A stretch of DNA of 64,000 bases from JBFMFH01 sp964481395 (GCA_964481395.1 CAYZYG010000001.1:62001-126000); one strand, 5' to 3'; positions 55,743 to 63,894 are shown, counted from the first letter of the stretch. Numbers and translations: made by a program. Notes: generated by a model not told the origin, from the sequence alone.

Positions 55743-56950
55743 CAGGCCACCGGCACCACGGCGAGATCGAACGCGAAACGGGAGCCCACGCCGACCTTCG
55801 AGTCGACGACCACGCGGGATCCGTGCCCCTCGACGATCATCTTGACCAGAGCCAGGCCGAGGCCCGTACCGCCCTCCCGGCGCGTCGCGGATCCGTCAAG
55901 CTGGTGGAACGGCTGGAACAGTTCCGCCTTGCGCTCCTCGGGAATGCCCTGCCCCGTATCCGTCACCCACACGCGCACGCGGTCGCCGTGACGGTAGGCC
56001 CCGATCGAGACCATCCCACCCGCCGGAGTGAACTTCACCGCGTTGTCCACGAGCTGGTTCAAGACCCAGGCGAGTTTCTCAGTGTCGGCCGAGACGGGAG
56101 GCACATCCGAGGCCACCTCGGTCACCAGGCTCACACGGCGGCGCGACGCCTTGTCCTCGGCGGCCGCGCGGACCTGGTCCACCACGGCGGCCAAGACGAG
56201 CGGTGAGAGCTTGAGCATCATCTCTCCGCGGGCGCCTGTCGCGAACTGAATCAGATCTCCGACCAGGCGCTCGAGCTCCGCCACGCCCCGCCCCATCACG
56301 CTGACCGCCTGCGCCTGGTCCGCGGTCAGCGGGCCGAGATCCCCGGATGACAGCAGCGCGCTGAAGCCCTTGATCTTCGTCAGCGGCGTCCTCAGCTCGT
56401 GCGAGATATTCGAGATGAAATTGCCCTTGAGCCGATCGAGTTCGGTCAGGCGCTGGTACGCCGCCTGCAGCTCCCGCGTGCGCTCGGCCACGCGCTGCTC
56501 CAGCTGCGCGTTGACCTGGCGCAAGGCGTTCTGGAGTTCCTGCACCTGCTCCACGCTGGCGATCTCGAGCTGCTCGCGCGTCATGATGCGCAACTCGAGC
56601 AGCACCTGCCCCAGCGTCTCGCGTACGCCGATCCCCGACAGCTCCCGCTGCCGCTTGAGCGCCGCGTCCAGGTGCGCCTCGGTGATGTACCCCTTCTTCA
56701 TCAGGAACTCGCCGAAGCGCGAGAGCATCGCGTCGCCCACGAACGGCGTGCCGGGCTCGGCAGGGATGACGCTCAGCGCCAGACGCTCGGCCAGCACGGC
56801 CGCGAGAGCGAGATCGACGCCGCAGTGGGGACACGTGACGTCCCGAACCGACACCGGGGCCGCGCACCGCGGGCAGGGGTAGGGCTGCGGCTCAACGCTC
56901 GGGTCTGGTTCGCCGTCTCCAGAAGGGCGCGGGAACACCGTATCGGGCAT
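55742..56950 (-). CDS. Cytoplasmic histidine kinase with zinc ribbon and MshEN-like domain
   Basis: 402 residues from ATG 56950; no strong ribosome-binding site, and longer in-frame starts lie upstream, so the start is uncertain. Order: zinc ribbon (about 24-45, CPRC...CPHC), an MshEN/GspE-N-like helical domain (about 75-135, FGEFLMKKGYITEAHLDAAL and TLGQVLLELRIMT), coiled coil, DHp with FISNISHELRTPLTKIKGFS, and HATPase with G2 GGTGLGLALVK. MshEN domains can bind cyclic di-GMP; whether this one does is not known. Divergent from the Hmc-like operon. Confidence 0.87.
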   Translation of the reverse strand: MPDTVFPRPSGDGEPDPSVEPQPYPCPRCAAPVSVRDVTCPHCGVDLALAAVLAERLALSVIPAEPGTPFVGDAMLSRFGEFLMKKGYITEAHLDAALKRQRELSGIGVRETLGQVLLELRIMTREQLEIASVEQVQELQNALRQVNAQLEQRVAERTRELQAAYQRLTELDRLKGNFISNISHELRTPLTKIKGFSALLSSGDLGPLTADQAQAVSVMGRGVAELERLVGDLIQFATGARGEMMLKLSPLVLAAVVDQVRAAAEDKASRRRVSLVTEVASDVPPVSADTEKLAWVLNQLVDNAVKFTPAGGMVSIGAYRHGDRVRVWVTDTGQGIPEERKAELFQPFHQLDGSATRREGGTGLGLALVKMIVEGHGSRVVVDSKVGVGSRFAFDLAVVPVA

Positions 56951-57009
56951 GACGCTCGGGAGGTGTATCGGTCGGACGACACCGCCCCGATAGAGCCGGC
57001 GATGAGGCT

Positions 57010-57045
57010 GTTGAACATTCCAACAAGCGCGTTGAAAAGTACAAC
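57010..57045. promoter_or_regulatory. Paired dyads, candidate enhancer (UAS) for the NtrC-type activator
   Basis: GTTGAACATTCCAAC (57010-57024) and GTTGAAAAGTACAAC (57031-57045), each a GTTG-N7-CAAC dyad, with centres 21 bases apart (two helical turns) and about 190-230 bases upstream of the -24 box. Spacing and pairing are typical of sigma-54 activator sites. Confidence 0.6.
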
Positions 57046-57236
57046 AAAGCCCATAACATACTGATTCTAAATATAGATGATTCCATTTTGGCCGTACGCG
57101 GTCGACATGGCCCGCCTCTGGCGTTGAAGTTCCCCACACCCCTTCCGCCCAACCATCGGTAGTCCGCCGAAACATCAGTCATTTAAGCCATTTGTTATCA
57201 ATAACTTAGAAGATATGCGCCTTCGGCTGACGGCCA

Positions 57237-57252
57237 TGGCGCGCGACTTGCT
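57237..57252 (+). promoter_or_regulatory. Sigma-54 (-24/-12) promoter of the Hmc-like operon
   Basis: TGGCGCGCGACTTGCT; GG at 57238-57239 and GC at 57250-57251 have the exact spacing. One mismatch to TGGCA. Predicted start near 57262, with AGGAGAAGG just before the ATG at 57282. Confidence 0.7.
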
Positions 57253-57281
57253 TGTCTAGCGGGTGAAGGAGAAGGGGTCCG

Positions 57282-57506
57282 ATGTCCTGTCCATATCTCA
57301 AGGAAGTCGTGATGCTCTACTGTCAGGCGTATCCGGTCAAGAAGCTCATCCCACTCGACCGGATTGCGTCGGCTGACCCCTGCCTCGGGCACGACTTCGA
57401 GTCGTGTCCGCTGTTCAAGGACGTGATCACCCGCATGCGCGCTCACAGCCAGCCGGCGGCGGCTGGGGCGGCCGAACCGGCCGCCCGGAAGGAGGTGTTT
57501 CGCTAA
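57282..57506 (+). CDS. Small Cys-rich cytoplasmic protein
   Basis: 74 residues with the pattern CPYLKE-x7-C...PCLG...CPLFKD (Cys at about 3, 14, 34 and 42), enough for one metal site, and a flexible Ala-rich tail. Similar CPxL...C...C...CPLF modules occur in proteins of anaerobic redox gene clusters, but I cannot name a family. First gene after the sigma-54 promoter; its TAA shares one base with the ATG of the next peptide (TAATG). Confidence 0.72.
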   Translation: MSCPYLKEVVMLYCQAYPVKKLIPLDRIASADPCLGHDFESCPLFKDVITRMRAHSQPAAAGAAEPAARKEVFR

Positions 57507-57586
57507 TGCTCATCCTCATGCTTGCGGTGCCCGGGTTGCTGCTCATCGCCGTGTCGTCGCTGGCGTCCGCCGCGACGGGGGCCTGA
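57506..57586 (+). CDS. 26-residue membrane peptide
   Basis: MLILMLAVPGLLLIAVSSLA then six residues: a single hydrophobic helix. A strong AAGGAGG lies upstream, and TAATG couples it to the Cys-rich gene. It resembles the tiny subunits (CydX, HybE-type or similar) that stabilise membrane redox complexes. Too short to place in a family; context and start signals are the evidence. Confidence 0.6.
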   Translation: MLILMLAVPGLLLIAVSSLASAATGA

Positions 57587-57691
57587 GCCGCGCAGCAGTC
57601 CCGACGAGCGGGCTGGCCGGGGGCCGGCCCGCCGTACTCCGGGCGGCGTGACGAGACGCCACCCGGTCGTCCCCCGGATGGAGACAGAGAC

Positions 57692-58594
57692 ATGGATCTC
57701 AGTCGCAGGAGGTTCTTCAAGGTCGCGGGCATCGCCGGAGCGGCCGCCGTCGGAGCGGCCCGGCCGGCCGGTGCCCACTACTCGGTCGAGGAGGTCAAGG
57801 CCCTCGACGCGAGCCGCAAGGCCGTCCTCGTCGACACGACGAAGTGCATCGGCTGCCGGGCCTGCGAAGCGGCCTGCACCGAAGCCAATCATTTGCCGGA
57901 GCCGGACCCGGCAGCCTCGCTCGCCTCGCGGCGCGAGACCGACACCCGAACCTACACGGTCGTCAACCAGGCCGCGACAGCGGCCGGCTCGGAAGACCGT
58001 TTCATCAAGACCCAGTGCATGCACTGCCTGGAACCGGCGTGCGCCTCGGCCTGTCTCGTGCGGGCGCTCGACAAGACGCCGAACGGCCCGGTCGTGTATC
58101 ACAAGGACCGGTGCCTGGGCTGCCGCTACTGCATGGTCGCATGCCCCTTCGGCGTGCCGAAGTACGAATACGAGTCGGCGCTGCCGTACGTGCAGAAGTG
58201 CACGTTCTGCGCCGGGCGTCAGGCGGAGGGCCTCGATCCGGCCTGCACGTCGGTCTGCCCGACCGGCGCGTTGACGTTCGGCACCCGCCAAGCGCTGCTC
58301 GACACGGCGCGGGAGCGAATCTACGCACCCGGCAGCACCTACGTGCGACACATCTACGGCGAAGACGAGGTCGGCGGCACCAGCTGGATGTACATCACGG
58401 ATGTGCCGTTCGAACAGCTCGGCCTGCCGCAGAACCTGGGCACCTACGCCTACTCGTCGCTCACCCAGGCCTCGCTCGCAGCCGTGCCCTTCGTGCTGAC
58501 GCTCTGGCCGCCGCTCCTCATGGGGATCTACACCTTCAGCCGGCGCCGCCAGGAGCTTCGCGCGGGCGAACAGCAGGAGGCGCACCATGGCTAG
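57692..58594 (+). CDS. HybA-like 4Fe-4S ferredoxin subunit, Tat-exported
   Basis: 300 residues. Tat signal SRRRFFK at the start, cut near AGA-HY, four Cys groups for 4Fe-4S clusters (CIGCRACEAAC, CMHCLEPACASAC, CLGCRYCMVACP, CTFC...CTSVCP) and a C-terminal anchor helix (about 262-282). The same design as HybA/DmsB/HmcB periplasmic ferredoxins. It passes electrons between a periplasmic partner and the NrfD-type subunit encoded next (8-base overlap). Confidence 0.93.
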   Translation: MDLSRRRFFKVAGIAGAAAVGAARPAGAHYSVEEVKALDASRKAVLVDTTKCIGCRACEAACTEANHLPEPDPAASLASRRETDTRTYTVVNQAATAAGSEDRFIKTQCMHCLEPACASACLVRALDKTPNGPVVYHKDRCLGCRYCMVACPFGVPKYEYESALPYVQKCTFCAGRQAEGLDPACTSVCPTGALTFGTRQALLDTARERIYAPGSTYVRHIYGEDEVGGTSWMYITDVPFEQLGLPQNLGTYAYSSLTQASLAAVPFVLTLWPPLLMGIYTFSRRRQELRAGEQQEAHHG

Positions 58595-59825
58595 GCCTCT
58601 CGCCCTCCCGTCGCGCGACTGGTTCACCGACAAGATCTTCCTCGGCATGTCGGTGGGTGCCTATACGAAGAGCCTCGTCACGCCCGCCAACTTCATCGCG
58701 GGCCTGATCATGGCCGTGGGCATCCCACTCATCATCTACCGGTTCGTCTACGGCCTCGGCGCCTCGACGAACCTCTCGCAGACCAACCCCTGGGGCATCT
58801 GGATCGGCTTCGACATGCTCGGGGGCGTCGCACTCGCGGCCGGGGGCTACACGCTGGCCACCGCCGTCTACATCTTCGGCCTCAAGGAGTACCACCCGGT
58901 CGTCCGCCCAGCCGTGCTCACGGGATTCCTCGGCTACACCTTCGCCGTCCTCGGACTCGCCGCCGACCTCGGCCGGCCCTGGAACCTCCCGGTGCCGATC
59001 TTCTTCTCGTGGGGCGGTCCGTCCGTCATGTTCGAGATCGCCTGGTGCGTCTGCCTCTACACGAGCGTGCTCGCGATGGAGTTCCTGCCGCCGGTGTTCG
59101 AGTGGCTGGGCTGGAAGAAGGCGCGCACCTGGGCCGTGAAGATGACCGTCGGTCTGACCGTGTTCGGCGTGATGCTCTCGACGCTGCACCAGTCGTCGCT
59201 CGGCGCGCTGTTCCTCATGGCGCCGACGAAGCTGCACCCGCTCTGGTATTCGCCGTTTATTCCCGCGTATTTCTTCATCTCGAGCATCGCCGCCGGCCTC
59301 AGCATGGTCATCGTCGAAAGCGCGCTCTCCCACCGGGCGTTCCAGGGCCGGGCCGACCACCACGTCGACCTGAACCGGATCGCCATCGGCCTGGCGCGCG
59401 GCGCGTCGGTCGTCCTCTTCGCGTATTTCTTCATCAAGCTCCAGGGCGTCGCCGACGGCGGCCGCTGGGAGCTGCTCCGGACGGGCTACGGCGCCTGGTT
59501 CCTGGTCGAGATCCTCGGCTTCGTCCTGCTGCCGTGCCTGCTGTTCGCCTACGGCGCCCGCCACGCGCGAACCACGCTGATCCGCTGGACCGCCGCGTGG
59601 ACGGTCCTCGGCATCGTCGTCAATCGCATGAACGTCGCGGTGATCGCCTACAACTGGAACCTGCCCGACCGTTACGTCCCGAGCTGGATGGAGGTCATGA
59701 TCTCCATCACGCTCGTCACCATCGGCATCCAGGTGTTCCGGTGGATCGTCAACCGGATGCCCGTGCTGCGTGAGCTGCCCGAGACTCACGAGCCCGTTGC
59801 CGCGACACGGAGGATCCCCGCATGA
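58587..59825 (+). CDS. NrfD/HybB-like integral membrane quinone-reactive subunit
   Basis: 412 residues, about ten membrane helices, no cofactor-binding Cys. N-terminal TPANFIAGLIMAVG and GIWIGFDMLGGVALAAGG match the HybB/HmcC branch of NrfD proteins. It exchanges electrons with quinone and may translocate protons. Its stop overlaps the next ATG (ATGA). Confidence 0.93.
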   Translation: MARPLALPSRDWFTDKIFLGMSVGAYTKSLVTPANFIAGLIMAVGIPLIIYRFVYGLGASTNLSQTNPWGIWIGFDMLGGVALAAGGYTLATAVYIFGLKEYHPVVRPAVLTGFLGYTFAVLGLAADLGRPWNLPVPIFFSWGGPSVMFEIAWCVCLYTSVLAMEFLPPVFEWLGWKKARTWAVKMTVGLTVFGVMLSTLHQSSLGALFLMAPTKLHPLWYSPFIPAYFFISSIAAGLSMVIVESALSHRAFQGRADHHVDLNRIAIGLARGASVVLFAYFFIKLQGVADGGRWELLRTGYGAWFLVEILGFVLLPCLLFAYGARHARTTLIRWTAAWTVLGIVVNRMNVAVIAYNWNLPDRYVPSWMEVMISITLVTIGIQVFRWIVNRMPVLRELPETHEPVAATRRIPA

Positions 59826-60538
59826 TCCCGCATGACATCCTGACGCTGTATTCCGCCAAGATGGTCGAATACGGCATCGCCATCGCCTTTCTGCTGCTGT
59901 TCATCCCCTTCTGGCGCTACGTGCAGGGCAGCGCCGTCGCCGAAGCCCGCGTCCCGGTCAGCACGCCGATCCGGATGCGCGACGAGTGGTTCCCGCTCCC
60001 GGGCGATCGGCTGTTCCACCGCGGCCACGCGTGGGCGCGTCCGGGCGACGATGGCCTGGTGACGGTCGGGGTGGATGACTTCGCCTCGCATCTCGTCGGT
60101 CCCGTGGCCCGAGTCTCGCTGCCGTACGTGGGCAGCCGCGTCGGACAGGGCGAAGCTGCCTGGCGGGTCGCAGCCAGCGACGATCGCGCGGTCGACATGC
60201 TGTCACCGGTGGACGGCACGGTCGTGGCCGTGAACGCCGAGGCCGAGGCCAACCCGCGCCTCCTGCAGGAGCAGCCGTACGAGGGAGGCTGGCTGCTGAA
60301 GGTGCGGCCCAGCCGCCTGCGGGCGAACCGGACGAACCTGATCTCCGGAGAGGCCGCACGACTCTGGATGCGCGAAGCCGTGGCCGGACTCCAGGCCCGA
60401 CTGGCGCCGGCGATCGGCGAGCTCGCGCAAGATGGCGGCTCGCCTCTGCCCGGCATGGCTCGCGCCCTGGATCCCGAGGACTGGACACGCGTGGCCCGCA
60501 CGTTCCTCCTCACCGACGAGGGAGGTCCCGATGCGTAG
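59822..60538 (+). CDS. Membrane-anchored GcvH-like protein lacking the lipoyl lysine
   Basis: 238 residues. One helix (about 14-33), then a glycine-cleavage H-like fold (about 62-165) with LFHRGHAWARPGDDGLVTVGVDDFA and the SPVDGTVVAVNAEA hairpin. In true GcvH a lipoylated Lys sits seven residues before the Ser of this SP motif; here it is Asp121, so lipoylation is not possible there. The fold is kept, so it is probably a structural or binding subunit of the complex. Confidence 0.87.
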   Translation: MIPHDILTLYSAKMVEYGIAIAFLLLFIPFWRYVQGSAVAEARVPVSTPIRMRDEWFPLPGDRLFHRGHAWARPGDDGLVTVGVDDFASHLVGPVARVSLPYVGSRVGQGEAAWRVAASDDRAVDMLSPVDGTVVAVNAEAEANPRLLQEQPYEGGWLLKVRPSRLRANRTNLISGEAARLWMREAVAGLQARLAPAIGELAQDGGSPLPGMARALDPEDWTRVARTFLLTDEGGPDA

Positions 60539-60878
60539 CCGCCGCGCCTCCATCGTCATCGTGACCGTGCTCATCGTGGCCGCCGCCGGCATGGCCGTCG
60601 CGCAGTCGCGGCTGCCGAAGCTGCCGGCCGCCTACACCTACGCGCAGACGGGTGACAGTCCGGGAGCCGTGACGTTCAACCACGAGTCGCACGTCGATCC
60701 GGCCGCGCCCGGATGCACGTCGTGCCATCCGAAACTGTTCAGCATCCTCGTGCCAGGCGGCGTGAAGGACAAGACGCCTCTCACGCACGAGGCCATGGGC
60801 AAGGGCGCTGCGTGCGGCGCCTGCCACAACGGCGAGCGGTCGTTCGGCATCGACGACTGCACGCTCTGTCACCGGTAG
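60531..60878 (+). CDS. Triheme cytochrome c7-type protein
   Basis: 115 residues from ATG 60531, overlapping the previous gene by 8 bases. Signal peptide 1-24 (cut near AVAQ), then FNHESH and three CXXCH sites (CTSCH, CGACH, CTLCH) with extra His for axial ligands, the c7 pattern. A periplasmic electron shuttle for the complex. Confidence 0.93.
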   Translation: MRSRRASIVIVTVLIVAAAGMAVAQSRLPKLPAAYTYAQTGDSPGAVTFNHESHVDPAAPGCTSCHPKLFSILVPGGVKDKTPLTHEAMGKGAACGACHNGERSFGIDDCTLCHR

Positions 60879-60941
60879 GGAGTGTGGGCCGGACCGGGGG
60901 CGCGCGCCACCGGCCCGGCCGTTGACGAGACGAGGGTCATC

Positions 60942-61643
60942 ATGGAAACGCTGTATGGCGCACTTGAATCCGCCGCGGTCCTGATTGGAGGTCTCACCAT
61001 CCGCGCAGGCCTGCTGCTGGTCGTGCTGGCCGTGCTGTCGGTCCCGGTCTTCCTGGTGCTGACGGGCATGAGCGGCGTCGAGGCGCTGCGCAGGCGCCTG
61101 CACGGGATCATGCGCATCGGCGGCCTGTTCTGCTGCGACCGGGTGTTCTACGCGCCCGGCCACACCTGGCTGCAGCGCGAGAGCCGCAGCCGCGTGAAGG
61201 TGGGGCTGGACGATCTCGCCCAGCGGCTCTTCCCCACGCCGACCGCGCTGCGCCTGCCGGCGCCCGGCACGGCCGTGCGGGCCGGTGAGCCCGTGGGTGA
61301 GGTCCGGACGATCGGCCGGCGGGCCTCGATCGTGTCGCCGGTCAGCGGCGTCATCATGCGCGTGAACGACGCCGTCCGCGAAGACCCGACGCTCGTGCAC
61401 CGGGATCCCTACGATCGCGGCTGGCTCTTCTCGGTGGTGCCGTCGGACAACGCCTTCGAGTCGCTGCCGACGGGCGACGCCGGCAAGAACTGGCTCCGAA
61501 GCGAGGGCAATCGCCTGTCCCGCTTCTTCGAGATGCAGCTTGGCGTCGCGGCGGCCGACGGCGGCGACTTCGTCACGCCTCCGCCGACGCTGCTCAACGA
61601 CGCGCAGTGGGCGGAGTTGACGAGGGAGTTCCTGGGGAACTGA
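60942..61643 (+). CDS. Second GcvH-like protein lacking the lipoyl lysine
   Basis: 233 residues from ATG 60942 (GAGGGT site). Membrane helix (about 21-42), then an H-like fold with APGHTWLQ, VGLDDLAQRL and SPVSGVIMRVNDAV. The position of the lipoyl Lys is Gly125. A paralogue of the protein at 59822-60538, flanking the c7 gene on the other side. Confidence 0.85.
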   Translation: METLYGALESAAVLIGGLTIRAGLLLVVLAVLSVPVFLVLTGMSGVEALRRRLHGIMRIGGLFCCDRVFYAPGHTWLQRESRSRVKVGLDDLAQRLFPTPTALRLPAPGTAVRAGEPVGEVRTIGRRASIVSPVSGVIMRVNDAVREDPTLVHRDPYDRGWLFSVVPSDNAFESLPTGDAGKNWLRSEGNRLSRFFEMQLGVAAADGGDFVTPPPTLLNDAQWAELTREFLGN

Positions 61644-61650
61644 GGGAAGA

Positions 61651-61741
61651 CGGGGACCGGGGACCGGGGACCGGGGATCGGTTCTGAGCCGGGATTCGGG
61701 GATCGGGATTCGGGATTCGGCCAGAACCACTCCCCAATCCC
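61651..61741. repeat. Heptamer array (ACCGGGG and GATTCGG units)
   Basis: Runs of ACCGGGG, then a GGTTCTGAGCC spacer, then GATTCGG units. The same order, including the spacer, recurs at 63711-63770. Confidence 0.88.
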
Positions 61742-61750
61742 CGCCTTGAC

Positions 61751-63124
61751 CTACCCCGCCGGTTCGAAGAGCGCCGTGAAGTGCCGCAACACTCTGGGCG
61801 CGTGCGTCATGCGGTAGCCCCGCAGGCGCTCGCGCCCGTTCGCCACCTCAATCACCGCCTCGGACACGTAATCGATGTGCGACTGGGTGTAGACGCGGCG
61901 GGGAATCGCCAGCCGCACCAGATCCATCGCCGCCGGCGCCTCCGTGCCATCCGGGTGTATCCCGAACATCACCGTGCCGATTTCGACGCCGCGGATGCCC
62001 GCCTCCAGATACAGTTCGTTGGCCAGCGATATCCCCGGATACTGCAGCGGAGGGACCTGCGGCAGGAGCGCCCGCGCGTCCAGGTAGATCGCGTGGCCGC
62101 CAGGCGGGCGGATGATCGGCACGTCGGCCGCGATGAGCTTCTCCCCGAGGTACTCCGTCGATCGGATGCGGTAGCGGAGGTAGTCCTCGTTGGTCACCTC
62201 TTCGAGGCCCTGCGCGATGGCTTCCAGGTCGTAGCCCGCGAGCCCGCCGTAGGTCGGGAACCCTTCGGTCAGGATGAGCAGGTTGCGCGCGGCCTCCGCC
62301 CACCGATCGTCGTTGAGGGCCAGGAAGCCGCCGATGTTCGCCAGGCCGTCCTTCTTGGCGGACATCGTGCAGCCATCGGCGAGGGAGAACATCTCCTGGG
62401 CGATCGCTTTGGGCGTGCGATCCGCCTGCCCCGGCTCCCGCAGCTTGATGAACCACGCGTTCTCGGCGAACCGGCAGGCATCGAGGAAGAACGGTTTGCC
62501 GTACCTGTCGCAGAGCGCGCGGACGCCCCGCAGGTTCTCGAGCGACACCGGCTGGCCGCCTCCCGAGTTGTTGGTCACGGTCACCATGACCAGCGGCACG
62601 CGGTCGCCCTTCTCCGCCAGCAGGCGCTCCAGCGCGTCGAGATTCACGTTCCCCTTGAAGGGATGGATGACGTGCGGAACGCGTCCCTCGGGGATGACCA
62701 GGTCGAGGGCCTCGGCCTCCTCCACTTCGACGTTGGCGCGCGTCGTGTCGAAGTGGTTGTTGTTGGGGACGATCTGGCCCTTGTGCAGCACCGTGTGGAA
62801 AAGGATGCGTTCGGCGGCCCGTCCCTGGTGCGTCGGGATGACGTGGCGGAACCCGGTGATGTCCTTCACCACCGACTCGAAGCGGTAGAACGACCGGCTG
62901 CCGGCGTACGACTCGTCGGCCTGCATGATCGCGCTCCACTGGGCAGCCGACATCGCGCCCGTACCCGAGTCTGTCAACAGGTCGATGAGCACGTCCTCGG
63001 CGTGCAGGCGGAACACGTTGTACCCGGCGGCCTTCAGCGCGGCCTCCCGGCCGTCGCGGGTCGTGAACTTGACGGCTTCGACCGACTTGATGCGGAAGGG
63101 TTCGATGATGGTGCGGAAGTTCAT
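61751..63124 (-). CDS. tnaA: Tryptophanase (beta-eliminating lyase)
   Basis: 457 residues, PLP fold-type I. The PLP lysine lies in MSAKKDG (one of K257/K258). The segment GVEIGTVMFG resembles tryptophanase (VEIGSFLLG) and lacks the Arg of tyrosine phenol-lyase at that site, and ETRRP-like and IPRRVYTQSHIDY motifs are as in TnaA. It splits tryptophan to indole, pyruvate and ammonia. A heptamer array lies directly upstream, so the promoter region is repeat-occupied. No leader peptide or TnaB gene is seen. Confidence 0.9.
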   Translation of the reverse strand: MNFRTIIEPFRIKSVEAVKFTTRDGREAALKAAGYNVFRLHAEDVLIDLLTDSGTGAMSAAQWSAIMQADESYAGSRSFYRFESVVKDITGFRHVIPTHQGRAAERILFHTVLHKGQIVPNNNHFDTTRANVEVEEAEALDLVIPEGRVPHVIHPFKGNVNLDALERLLAEKGDRVPLVMVTVTNNSGGGQPVSLENLRGVRALCDRYGKPFFLDACRFAENAWFIKLREPGQADRTPKAIAQEMFSLADGCTMSAKKDGLANIGGFLALNDDRWAEAARNLLILTEGFPTYGGLAGYDLEAIAQGLEEVTNEDYLRYRIRSTEYLGEKLIAADVPIIRPPGGHAIYLDARALLPQVPPLQYPGISLANELYLEAGIRGVEIGTVMFGIHPDGTEAPAAMDLVRLAIPRRVYTQSHIDYVSEAVIEVANGRERLRGYRMTHAPRVLRHFTALFEPAG

Positions 63125-63467
63125 TGGGTGCTTCCTACTAGGCGACAGGCGACAGGCGACAGGCGACAGGCGACAGGCATCAGGCGTCAGGCGTCAGGCG
63201 TCAGGGGACGGGGCTGCCTCGCGTGCCCCCCGGCCGGCGGCACCACCTCTCTCGGGACTCTCGGGGGCGACGGGACCGGGAGCGCGGGGCCGCGTGTGAC
63301 CGTCCGCCGTACGGCCCTCTCACTCTAGCATGGCAGGCCTCCGGGCCTCGCCGGTGCGTGTCCGGTCTGCGGTCAGCCGGACGGTTTACGACATGGCCGC
63401 CCGGCCCGTAACCTCCGGCCCCGTTCGTGTGTCATATTGATAGGGATTTCTTGTCGCCGGAGCCATC
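63125..63467. other. Divergent intergenic region with heptamer array
   Basis: 343 bases between tnaA (minus) and the FmdB-like gene (plus). It begins with the array at 63141-63206; a CATATTGATAG stretch (63433-63443) may be the -10 region of the plus-strand gene. No gene is supported. Confidence 0.65.
63141..63206. repeat. Heptamer array (GGCGACA / GGCGTCA units)
   Basis: Reverse-complement family of the CCTGTCG arrays. About nine 7-base units, 17 bases upstream of the tnaA start. Confidence 0.9.
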
Positions 63468-63668
63468 ATGCCTCTCTACGAGTATCAGTGCCAGGAATGC
63501 GGCCACCGCTTCGAAGCGCTCGTGATCGGGTCACGCCGGCCCGAGGCGTGCCCGAAGTGTTCCAGCCCCGAGCTCGAGAAGCAGTACTCCACGTTCGGGA
63601 TGGCCTCGACGGGCGGGTACGGCGGGTCGTTCAGCAGCGGCGCCGCCTGCAACACCGGAAGTACTTGA
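63468..63668 (+). CDS. FmdB-family zinc-ribbon protein
   Basis: 66 residues: MPLYEYQCQECGHRFEAL then CPKC, the two CxxC pairs of FmdB-type zinc ribbons, and a Gly/Ser-rich tail. The founding member lies beside formamidase genes and was proposed to regulate them; most members have no known role. Confidence 0.92.
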   Translation: MPLYEYQCQECGHRFEALVIGSRRPEACPKCSSPELEKQYSTFGMASTGGYGGSFSSGAACNTGST

Positions 63669-63710
63669 GGGATTTGATCTGAGGCGGGCCGGGGGCTCGC
63701 CAGAAGACAG

Positions 63711-63770
63711 GGACCGGGGGCCGGGGACCGGGGATCGGTTCTGAGCCGGGAGTCGGGATTCGGGATTCGG
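63711..63770. repeat. Heptamer array, second copy of the ACCGGGG-spacer-GATTCGG element
   Basis: Same unit order and GGTTCTGAGCC spacer as 61651-61741, one-base differences only in unit number and a few positions. Confidence 0.85.
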
Positions 63771-63812
63771 GCAAGGCAGGGCGCGCTTTGCCCGGTGCAC
63801 ATTCTCTCCGTC

Positions 63813-63894
63813 ATTCCCGCGAAAGCGGGAATCCAGCACAAGCGCTCTTCGTCATCCCCGCGAAAGACACCGTCATTCCCGCGAAGGCGGGAAT
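63813..63894. repeat. Tandem dRS3-like palindromes
   Basis: Two full copies, ATTCCCGC-GAAA-GCGGGAAT (63813-63832) and ATTCCCGC-GAAG-GCGGGAAT (63875-63894), with a truncated one (CATCCCCGCGAAAG) between them. All lie in intergenic space near the window end. Confidence 0.9.

Larger units (their letters stand above)
56951..57281. other. Divergent regulatory region, locally AT-rich
   Basis: 331 bases: paired GTTG-N7-CAAC dyads (57010-57045), an AT-rich patch (57046-57086) likely to hold the kinase promoter on the minus strand, a GTTAT-CA-ATAAC palindrome (57194-57205), and the sigma-54 promoter for the plus-strand operon. Its base composition is clearly lower in GC than its neighbours. Confidence 0.7.

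Noticed and set aside
57194..57205. GTTAT-CA-ATAAC as an FNR/CRP site
   Set aside because: Spacing and sequence do not match TTGAT-N4-ATCAA.
57692..59825. Reading the ferredoxin/NrfD pair as a hydrogenase operon
   Set aside because: No large or small hydrogenase subunit is present, and the GcvH-like and c7 genes point to an Hmc-like complex.
59822..61643. Calling the H-like genes glycine-cleavage GcvH
   Set aside because: The lipoyl lysine is missing in both and each has a membrane anchor.
61751..63124. Tyrosine phenol-lyase for the lyase gene
   Set aside because: The segment aligned to the TPL substrate Arg reads VEIG, as in tryptophanase.
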